37,618 nucleotides of DNA from a bacterium (GTDB lineage Bacteria > 4484-113 > JAGGVC01): assembly GCA_039961635.1 (NCBI GenBank), contig JABRWB010000022.1:1-37618 (forward strand), read 5' to 3'. Numbering within the stretch: position 1 is the stretch's first letter; the number at the start of each line of letters is the position of its first letter. This document shows, piece after piece, positions 1 to 6,300 of the stretch. The position numbers and the translations under genes were made by a program. The notes under the pieces were generated by a model, which saw only the letters and a program-made list of their open reading frames with translations, was not told where the DNA came from and ran no database searches.

Positions 1-184
1 TTTTGGTGTAACCTCCCCCGGTTTTCGCCGTTTTCGAGGTTACGGAAGCCGGCTGGAAGACGAAAACCGTCCGCTCCGCACGCTCCGGCGGCTTGCCGAA
101 CCGGACGATGCCGCGCTCCGCGTCGCGGTGGATGGGATAAAGCGCAATCGGGATCAAGGATGTGAAAGCAAGAAGGCATGTTAA
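1..184. other. Left-edge stretch, possible truncated gene, strand unresolved
   Basis: No gene is secure here. A plus-strand frame is open from base 2 to a stop at 182-184 and would be the last 60 residues of a gene entering from the left, overlapping the 3' end of the cyclase gene convergently by 4 nt. The opposite strand is also open from about 157 to the edge, with GC-rich third positions, and could be the start of a further minus-strand gene from a TTG codon. I recognise neither product. An 8-bp inverted repeat sits at 8-43. Confidence 0.25.
8..43. repeat. Inverted repeat, 8-bp arms, 20-nt spacer
   Basis: GTAACCTC at 8-15 is perfectly complementary to GAGGTTAC at 36-43. The spacer holds two direct TTTTCG copies. 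The total span of 36 bp is in the size range of a CRISPR repeat, but only one copy exists in the window and it may be coding, so I label it only as an inverted repeat. Confidence 0.35.
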
Positions 185-1236
185 GCATAAAAATCCTCGG
201 CATGATCAAATTCACTGTCAAAGGAGTTGATTGCTGCACTTTTTTGATGATTGTTCATTTTTGATTTTACAAATTCCTTCAGCTCCCGCGCTTCTATGTA
301 AGATCTATCCAGTTCCAAAGCCGATTCAAAATCCTCAATTGCCCGGCAAAAATACTCATTTCGCTTCTCGTCATTTTCCTCCAAACGATCCCCTATTTCA
401 TATTTCGCGCGGCCACGATAATATAAGGAAGCCGTTCTATACGTAGGGTCAACAATTAATCGGTCAAATAATTCAATTGCTTTACAATATTTGCATAAAT
501 CATAATTAGCACGCGCCAAGTTAAAGAGCGCGGACGCCAATGATGGTTTAATCCGGAGGGCTTTTTTGTATGCGTGAATTTCCTTTTCATGCTGTCCCCT
601 TCGGGCATATGCCAAACCCAACTCATACCATAGCGATGCTTCCTTTTCACCCCCTCCAACCAACCTGAATACTTTTCTTTTATTCTTTCGATCGCCCTTT
701 AATTTGTAATTGCTTGTCGGCATTAGTCGAAAATAGTCGGAGCCTAAAGCGCTCACAAACTCATCCGTAACAACAACATCCGGCCCATTAACCTTGGCTA
801 GTATCCGACTGGCCATAATAATGTCACGTGAAACGTGATCCTGACGATCTCCAGTATAATACTGAATGGGAAATGCAGTTCCCCAATGCAGCACGGCTCT
901 GAATTCCAAATCCTTAGGATATCTAATTTCTTTGTACTTATTTTGGATTGATGACAGCAAATCAGGCCATTTTTGTCTAAAGCTGAGGCAAAACTCCAGT
1001 GCGTATTCGGGTTGACTGAAACCAATTAGCGCCCCATCGCCAGTAAAATTAAACGATTGGTTTCCGCGTGTTTCATTTATCATATCTATCATCAAATGCT
1101 TCAGCATAAACAACAGACACTGAAGCACTTTGTCCTCGCACTCTTTCGTTTTCTCCGCGTGGTCAACAAGGTCGATAAACATTATCGCCACTTCATAAGA
1201 TTCAGGCATATTTTCGCATAAATTAGGCGATTTCAA
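181..1236 (-). CDS. Class III nucleotide cyclase-like domain fused to TPR repeats, last gene of the type III-A operon
   Basis: A 351-residue protein with no signal peptide or membrane segment, so cytoplasmic. Residues about 14-192 match a class III adenylate/guanylate cyclase fold: a first metal-Asp motif FIDLVD (D22), a hairpin FTGDG (D67), LHWG at 116-119, and a helix with ASRI (R144). Residues about 201-315 form three TPR units, suggesting a protein-protein interface. The usual transition-state Asn aligns with I140, and the usual purine-selecting Lys three residues before GD aligns with N63, so substrate and activity are uncertain. The gene begins 4 nt after the CARF stop, probably at TTG 1236 behind a GAGG ten bases upstream; ATG 1209 is the alternative but lacks a ribosome site. 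By eye it is much AT-richer than its neighbours (21 G/C in 661-720), which hints at later acquisition. That it makes a nucleotide signal is inference. Confidence 0.8.
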   Translation of the reverse strand: MKSPNLCENMPESYEVAIMFIDLVDHAEKTKECEDKVLQCLLFMLKHLMIDMINETRGNQSFNFTGDGALIGFSQPEYALEFCLSFRQKWPDLLSSIQNKYKEIRYPKDLEFRAVLHWGTAFPIQYYTGDRQDHVSRDIIMASRILAKVNGPDVVVTDEFVSALGSDYFRLMPTSNYKLKGDRKNKRKVFRLVGGGEKEASLWYELGLAYARRGQHEKEIHAYKKALRIKPSLASALFNLARANYDLCKYCKAIELFDRLIVDPTYRTASLYYRGRAKYEIGDRLEENDEKRNEYFCRAIEDFESALELDRSYIEARELKEFVKSKMNNHQKSAAINSFDSEFDHAEDFYA

Positions 1237-1240
1237 GACG

Positions 1241-2371
1241 CTACAACCTCATAAGGCCAATTAATTTTTCCTTGACCAAATGCATCGCGGCGCTCTGCTC
1301 CCGCTTGGTGGCGGCGGTCGTGACAAATTCAAACGGATAAGTCGCCTGCTCCGTGGAAATATCCACCTTAATCAGCTTGACCGTAGCACCGGGCTTTACT
1401 TTCAGCCGGGGGAGCGACGGGCCGCTCCATGCGAATGAATTCCTGCGTTCGATGAAATTCAAATCGTCGCAGGTTTTGTCCAGCCAGGCCATGACATTCT
1501 TGTCGTAATTTGGAGTGTCGTGGATGCCGTCCACCCAGCGGCCTTTGCGCGGCTTGGGAGCGCAAATTGCGCCTTCGCGCTTCACGATTTCCTTGAACTT
1601 TTCATGAAACAATTGACCGACCGGATTCAAATAAATCACTTTTTCGCTCTCTACGTATTCGAACAGCGCGCCGATTGCCGTCGAAACAAAGGACTCCGGA
1701 TTCTTTATTCCAAGCTCCTTCGGATCCAGCAAGTCGTGGTCCGCGAGCGCATCGAAAATTTCCCAATTGTCCAGCCAATCCTCGATGCTGTAGGAAACGG
1801 GCATCGGAGGCATTCTGACCGCGGTCTTGAAATCCTCGAACTGATACCACACATCGCAGCCCATAACCTGTCCGATGAGACCCGCAAAGCTGATCTGTGC
1901 CTTGTATCCGCCCGTGGCGTTTATCGCCACGATACCGTTTTCGCGCTCGCGGATGGCGCGTATTCGTTCCACCATTTTGACGACCAGGTTTTTTAAACCG
2001 TAAGGCGAAAAGCGGTTGTAGATTGGTTTCAGGTCTTCAATTAGCGTAATCAACACTTTCTTTAGCTTGCATGAGTTCCGTTTGCCATCCAACAGCCTGG
2101 GAAGAAGCTCCTTGTATAATTCCCCCATATACCTGCCGTCGTCGGTATCCGAAACGAAAAAGTCAATTTGCTCTATTTTGCCGCCGACCTGCGGAAGAAC
2201 GCACAAGATGGAATTCAGTTCCGCGGAATCCCTTTTAAGCTCCTCATCGGTGCGTTCCGATTCTTTAACCGCAATGTGCGGCGCATCGGGAAGCGGATCG
2301 TATGACGCGCGAAGTCGGTTGAGATAGCTTGTTCCCACCGTGCAAATAAGGTGAGTAACCGCATTGCCCAT
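1241..2371 (-). CDS. CARF-domain CRISPR effector (APE2256/Csx1-like N-terminus)
   Basis: A 376-residue protein. The N-terminal ~195 residues show CARF hallmarks of the APE2256-type family: CTVGTSYL at 10-17, the ligand-loop motif NATGGYKAQ at 151-159, then YQFEDF and MPPMPV. Such domains bind cyclic oligoadenylate made by Cas10. A linker like a winged helix follows (LNPVGQLF, 248-255). The C-terminal ~100 residues (about 275-372) carry no convincing HEPN motif; the only R-X5-H (R278/H284) lies in a loop-like context. This tail resembles, from memory, the tail of long APE2256-family proteins, some of which (Cami1) contain a RelE-like mRNA interferase, but that match is tentative. The ATG at 2371 follows the csm5 stop by 3 nt, with GGAG eight bases upstream. 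The operon position fits a cOA-activated effector, or possibly a ring nuclease. Confidence 0.85.
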   Translation of the reverse strand: MGNAVTHLICTVGTSYLNRLRASYDPLPDAPHIAVKESERTDEELKRDSAELNSILCVLPQVGGKIEQIDFFVSDTDDGRYMGELYKELLPRLLDGKRNSCKLKKVLITLIEDLKPIYNRFSPYGLKNLVVKMVERIRAIRERENGIVAINATGGYKAQISFAGLIGQVMGCDVWYQFEDFKTAVRMPPMPVSYSIEDWLDNWEIFDALADHDLLDPKELGIKNPESFVSTAIGALFEYVESEKVIYLNPVGQLFHEKFKEIVKREGAICAPKPRKGRWVDGIHDTPNYDKNVMAWLDKTCDDLNFIERRNSFAWSGPSLPRLKVKPGATVKLIKVDISTEQATYPFEFVTTAATKREQSAAMHLVKEKLIGLMRL

Positions 2372-2374
2372 TTT

Positions 2375-3904
2375 CTATGCTCCAAAGTTTCTTACTTCCA
2401 CCAGCTTCACCCACCCCATCGGCCGCCATCCTTCCGGCGTGTGGACGAGCCTGAACGAAAGCGGGAAGGGATTGCCCGGGCCGTAGCTTCCGTCTTTCAG
2501 TCTTGATTTGTAAAACCGGTTGCCGATTTTGTTCGCGTTCTCGATAATTTTCTTCTCGTCGTCGTACATCGCCGGGATGCCCGTCATTCCGCTCCAGCCC
2601 GAGCCGAATCCGAGCTGCAGATAACCGCCGGGAGATTCGAGCACGGTGGATTTCAACCATTCCGCGGCCTGCCGGAGCGCCCTTCGGCCGTCTTCGTCCT
2701 GCGACTTTTCCGCCCGCCGGTCGAGTCCCGCGGCCTGGTAACCCGCCACCGCTTCGTTGAAGGATTTGAGCATCCCGCGCAAGGCATGCCAGCCGTTTTT
2801 TCCTTCTTCCTGCTCAAGCTGCCAGACCTGATCCCGATTGAACGACGTTTTTAGTTTGCCATGCGCCTTCGCTTTTTTGAGCGATGCATCGACGCGGATC
2901 GAAGCCGCGAATTTCGCTCCGGGAAGAAGCGCCTCCACTTTTATGGGGGCGCCGGGCTTGCCTTTGCTGACGACGCTTATCCTGTAAAGCCCCAAAGCCA
3001 GCGGAGAAAGAGCGGCGTCGCAAACCTGAAACAGCCGCCCCAAATCGCCGGTCAAGCCGCCGCCGCGATCGCGCTGATCGTTCTTGTCCGGTGGGCGCCG
3101 CATGTTTTCGATTCGTTTGTCACCCGCAAGCTTGTCGCGGTTCGCCTGCAGCACCGTCCGCAGGCTTCCTTTTAGCGAGCTTCCGGGGATGTACGGATTG
3201 CCGAATCCGTCCCGGATGAACTGGTGCAGCTCGTTCAGGTCGGCGAAGTTGCCGCAATCTTCCTCCGCCGTTGCGCCTTTTGGGGCGGCGCGGCCGGTAG
3301 GACTTTTATGCTTTGCGGATTTAAGGCCGCGCCAGTAGTCTATAAATCCCTGCTCCCTGTCCCAGGATTCGGGCAGGTTCGGGCACTGCCTGACCTTGTC
3401 CCGGTCTCTTAAAAGCTTCATGAACTTGAAATCATCTTCACCGCACGATGCCCAATGCTGCGGAAACTTTTGGTCGAATCCGATCGCTTTCGCCGCTTCC
3501 ATGTGGGTTTCCGCCGCAATGAGCAGCTCTTCAACGGTAGAGGCGGGCGTCGGCTTCGCAGGTTCGAATTTCCCCGACGGCTCGCCGCCTCCATCGTCCG
3601 GGGGTCTGCCGTTCCCCGACGCCGGCACCAGCTCCGGCGCGACGCCCCAGTCCGACCAGCAGGGGCTGCCCGGAATGCCGTCCTTGTCCCATTTTATTCC
3701 CTGTTTCGGCGTTATGCCCCCCTGCGGGAACAACGCCGCCAAGTCCGGATAAAACATCCTCCCCCCGTCGAACCTGAAATCGTACGCCTGGTAGGAAAGC
3801 TTCTCCCCGCTGCCGATGTGGAGCGGGGTCGCCACCTCGAACGTCCAGATTTCCGGAAGTCCGAGATTGTCCACGCGCGGATCGAAAAGCGCATTAGTGC
3901 TCAT
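2375..3904 (-). CDS. csm5: Csm5, type III-A RAMP protein
   Basis: A 509-residue Cas7-like RAMP protein that caps the Csm3 filament at the crRNA 3' end in type III-A complexes. Visible family marks are TPLHIGSGE at 26-34, NPYIPGSSLKG at 236-246 (the glycine-rich loop also seen in Csm3), and LGFGSGW at 431-437, typical of Csm5. It is somewhat longer than many Csm5 proteins because of a Pro/Gly-rich stretch at about 92-125. I place the start at ATG 3904, which overlaps the csm4 stop as ATGA and has GGAGG seven bases upstream. A longer frame to 4021 would run inside csm4. Translation is probably coupled to csm4. No catalytic role is expected. Confidence 0.92.
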   Translation of the reverse strand: MSTNALFDPRVDNLGLPEIWTFEVATPLHIGSGEKLSYQAYDFRFDGGRMFYPDLAALFPQGGITPKQGIKWDKDGIPGSPCWSDWGVAPELVPASGNGRPPDDGGGEPSGKFEPAKPTPASTVEELLIAAETHMEAAKAIGFDQKFPQHWASCGEDDFKFMKLLRDRDKVRQCPNLPESWDREQGFIDYWRGLKSAKHKSPTGRAAPKGATAEEDCGNFADLNELHQFIRDGFGNPYIPGSSLKGSLRTVLQANRDKLAGDKRIENMRRPPDKNDQRDRGGGLTGDLGRLFQVCDAALSPLALGLYRISVVSKGKPGAPIKVEALLPGAKFAASIRVDASLKKAKAHGKLKTSFNRDQVWQLEQEEGKNGWHALRGMLKSFNEAVAGYQAAGLDRRAEKSQDEDGRRALRQAAEWLKSTVLESPGGYLQLGFGSGWSGMTGIPAMYDDEKKIIENANKIGNRFYKSRLKDGSYGPGNPFPLSFRLVHTPEGWRPMGWVKLVEVRNFGA

Positions 3905-5082
3905 TTTGCACCTCCCGCGGAGCCGTTTCCGTCCGGCAGCTTGACGGGCAATGCGATCGTGCGCCCGGAGCGCCAGATGCGCTTTTGCCAAGGTTCGAGC
4001 GGCGGCTCCGGCGTGTAGCATTCCGGGAATACGTTGACCGGATGGCCGAGCGCGCCCGGAGCAAGCCCCGCAAGCAGCGCGCCCTTGTCCACCATTCTGA
4101 CGCGTTTGGATACGACCATCTGCGATGTTCCCGGCACCGTGTTTCGCCCCTGGCGGGAAATCGCCTGCCAGCGCGAAGCGGAGTGGGAAAGCGCGGATTG
4201 CATTTCGCCGGAGGGCGAGTGGCCCGGATACATCAGGCCCAGCGTGAGCGCCGCGCCGGCAGGAGCAATCTCCGGAAGATTGAAATTAGACTTGTCTTTC
4301 GACGGCTCGAACTGGTATTGCCCGTAGCCATATGTCCTATCTCCGCCGATGCCCGCCAATCCAAGCAACTTGACCGCCTTTATAAACTCGGCCTCATGCC
4401 CGCCCGCATCCACGACAACCGCGGCTGCCGCGCCTTTGGCGAACCGGAAAGAAGCGACGCGGTATGGATCTGAGGCTTTGGCGACCACTTTGCCAATTTC
4501 ATCCGCGGGCTTGCGATCATTTCTCATCGCCTCACGTTCCCGCTCAGCACGCGCCTCAAGCATATCCGGTTGCAGCAGCACGCGCTCCTGGACGCTTCGT
4601 TTCACCCATTTGCCGTCATACTCCGAAAGCGTAAGCGGCGGCTCCTTCGGCTTTCCGTTCCGCTTTTCGAATTCAGAAAAATATTCGCCGAGAACCAATT
4701 CCGCGACGTCAACGCCCGAAGCCCATTGCCTCCATACATCCTCGCGCAGCCACCTGACCTTGTTGACCACTTTGATCAAGTGCAGCTGTTCTGCTGGATT
4801 TATTTCAATGGACTTCGGCGGAACCGGCAGATACAGATGTTCCTTTCCGTCCTCATCGAGCAGAACGGGAAGCAGGCCGGAGCAGGCCACGGCGCCGCCG
4901 TCCGGCGCGAACCAGTCATCGGGAAACTTGCCGGTGGTGTTTGCCCATGCGACCGCCGCGGCGGGAACTATCGTGTCGTTTTCCGGCAGCCGCGCGCCGT
5001 GCTCCTGCGTCACGAACCGCGCTCCGATGTGGTGCACGGCGGAGCGCCCGAAGTGCAAAATCAATTTAAGCAAAGGCGGCAT
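3901..5082 (-). CDS. csm4: Csm4, type III-A Cas5-like RAMP protein
   Basis: A 393-residue protein. Csm4 sits beside Cas10 at the foot of the complex and holds the 5' handle of the crRNA. The N-terminus has the RAMP beta strand LLKLILHFG, and the C-terminal half holds the G-rich loop GIGGDRTYGYG at 244-254, characteristic of Csm4. A charged insert at about 135-200 may replace the hairpin seen in other Csm4 proteins. The start at ATG 5082 is preceded by AGGAGG with an 8-nt spacer; TTG 5088 two codons upstream is less likely. The gap to csm3 is 38 nt, the longest inside the operon, and shows no promoter or terminator. The stop overlaps the csm5 start. Confidence 0.92.
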   Translation of the reverse strand: MPPLLKLILHFGRSAVHHIGARFVTQEHGARLPENDTIVPAAAVAWANTTGKFPDDWFAPDGGAVACSGLLPVLLDEDGKEHLYLPVPPKSIEINPAEQLHLIKVVNKVRWLREDVWRQWASGVDVAELVLGEYFSEFEKRNGKPKEPPLTLSEYDGKWVKRSVQERVLLQPDMLEARAEREREAMRNDRKPADEIGKVVAKASDPYRVASFRFAKGAAAAVVVDAGGHEAEFIKAVKLLGLAGIGGDRTYGYGQYQFEPSKDKSNFNLPEIAPAGAALTLGLMYPGHSPSGEMQSALSHSASRWQAISRQGRNTVPGTSQMVVSKRVRMVDKGALLAGLAPGALGHPVNVFPECYTPEPPLEPWQKRIWRSGRTIALPVKLPDGNGSAGGAK

Positions 5083-5120
5083 GCCCAACTCCTCCTAATC
5101 CCAATCGAGAACCGGCAGGG

Positions 5121-5909
5121 CTATGCCGCTCCCGGCCCGATTTCCTTACGCGAATCCCCGTGCAGCAAGGATTTGAACGGAATCACGTCGCCCCAGTCTT
5201 CCAATTTCCTTACCAAAATCGCTCCGTCAACGAACTTGATTTCCACGATATCCTTGGGCAAAACCATGACCTGTCCATAGCCGCGTGTTCCGCTTCCGCC
5301 CAAATATTCCGTTTCAAGCAGCGTCAGGCATTTGCTCAGAGCTTCGCAAAGCTCTTTGCCGTCGCCGTCCGTGTCCCAGATGGAAAGTACCATCTCGCAG
5401 GAAAACTCTGCCCCTCTAGGCACGCGTTCAAAAGTTCTGAGACCTCCGACTCGACTCACTCCACCAGTAAGTCGATCAATTGAGTTCTCGGTTTTTACTT
5501 CGCCAAATTGCGAATCCAAAAAAAACTCTGCACTCCTGAATTTCTCCCGTGATTCTATTGTAAGAAACGAATCTCGCACGGTAAGGCGCGATGGCCTTGC
5601 TCCAGCTTCCGGTTTATCGGCCGAAACTCCAAATAACATAGCCGAAACAGAATCTAGTTTCTGCGATGGGAGAGCGTTACCATTTGCATCAAGCTCGTAA
5701 TCTCCGCGCACACGCTCCAAACAACTTCGAAGCTTGCCTTTTAAGGACGAGCCGGGTATGTATGGCTCATTAGTTAATGGATCCCGAATCACCGGCGCGT
5801 CAATTGCTCCAATTGCAATGCCTGGATCCGACGCGCCGATGCGCATTCCGGTCAAAAGCTCGAGATTGAATCTGGCAACGATTTTCTTCGTTAATCTCGG
5901 TACGCCCAT
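5121..5909 (-). CDS. csm3: Csm3, type III-A backbone RNase subunit
   Basis: A 262-residue Cas7-family subunit. Copies of Csm3 polymerise along the crRNA and cut target RNA at 6-nt intervals. Diagnostic motifs are RIGASD at 23-28, AIGAIDAPVIRDP at 32-44, where D37 aligns with the catalytic Asp (D33 in Streptococcus thermophilus Csm3), PYIPGSSLKGKLR at 49-61, ENSIDRLTGG at 141-150, and LGGSGTRGYG at 203-212. All key residues look intact, so target RNA cleavage is predicted to work. ATG 5909 has AAGGAG seven bases upstream and lies 10 nt after the csm2 stop. The 5' half is noticeably AT-richer than the 3' end. Confidence 0.96.
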   Translation of the reverse strand: MGVPRLTKKIVARFNLELLTGMRIGASDPGIAIGAIDAPVIRDPLTNEPYIPGSSLKGKLRSCLERVRGDYELDANGNALPSQKLDSVSAMLFGVSADKPEAGARPSRLTVRDSFLTIESREKFRSAEFFLDSQFGEVKTENSIDRLTGGVSRVGGLRTFERVPRGAEFSCEMVLSIWDTDGDGKELCEALSKCLTLLETEYLGGSGTRGYGQVMVLPKDIVEIKFVDGAILVRKLEDWGDVIPFKSLLHGDSRKEIGPGAA

Positions 5910-5919
5910 TTCTTACTCC

Positions 5920-6300
5920 TTATTTCCTCGGCATGTAGGCCACAATTGTTTCGAAGGCTTCGACGAACCGGTTGAATTTGCCATCGTCCGTTCCCACTTC
6001 TTTCAACGCGGAAAGTATCTCTTTCTTAAACGAAATTACCGCATCGCGACTATCCTTGTTCTGTTCTATGTGACGCTCCAGTCGATAATGAATTCGGGGC
6101 TCCAGCAGCCTAAACTTGGTCCAGTCCCGCTTAACCTGGCCCATTGCATCAAGTCGCCGCACATGCCCGAAAATACCGCGAAGCTGCGTCATGGTGAATT
6201 TTCGCGACGCAAGCGAATTTGCAATGGCTTCGGCTTCTTGAATCATCTTTTCCGCCGAATCCGGGGTTGGCGAATTTCTAACATAATCAGCCAGCGACAT
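5920..6300 (-). CDS. csm2: Csm2, type III-A small subunit
   Basis: A 126-residue, mostly helical, basic protein of the size usual for Csm2, the small subunit that lines the crRNA-target duplex opposite Csm3. Residues 39-76 contain the recognisable core: LRGIFGHVRRLD followed by FRLLEPRIHYRLER. The start ATG 6300 lies inside the 3' end of cas10, overlapping by 14 nt, and its Shine-Dalgarno AAGGAGG is encoded in the last cas10 codons, so translation is coupled. Csm2, rather than Cmr5, together with the csm order marks the system as III-A. Confidence 0.92.
   Translation of the reverse strand: MSLADYVRNSPTPDSAEKMIQEAEAIANSLASRKFTMTQLRGIFGHVRRLDAMGQVKRDWTKFRLLEPRIHYRLERHIEQNKDSRDAVISFKKEILSALKEVGTDDGKFNRFVEAFETIVAYMPRK

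Noticed and set aside
1521-1540. R-X5-H in the CARF protein as a HEPN active site
   Set aside because: The spacing is longer than the usual R-X4-H, it sits in a Gly/Asp/Pro-rich loop-like segment, and there is a single copy without helix context.
2375-4021. Longer Csm5 beginning at 4021
   Set aside because: The added 39 residues overlap csm4 in another frame. ATG 3904 has a strong ribosome site and the usual ATGA overlap.
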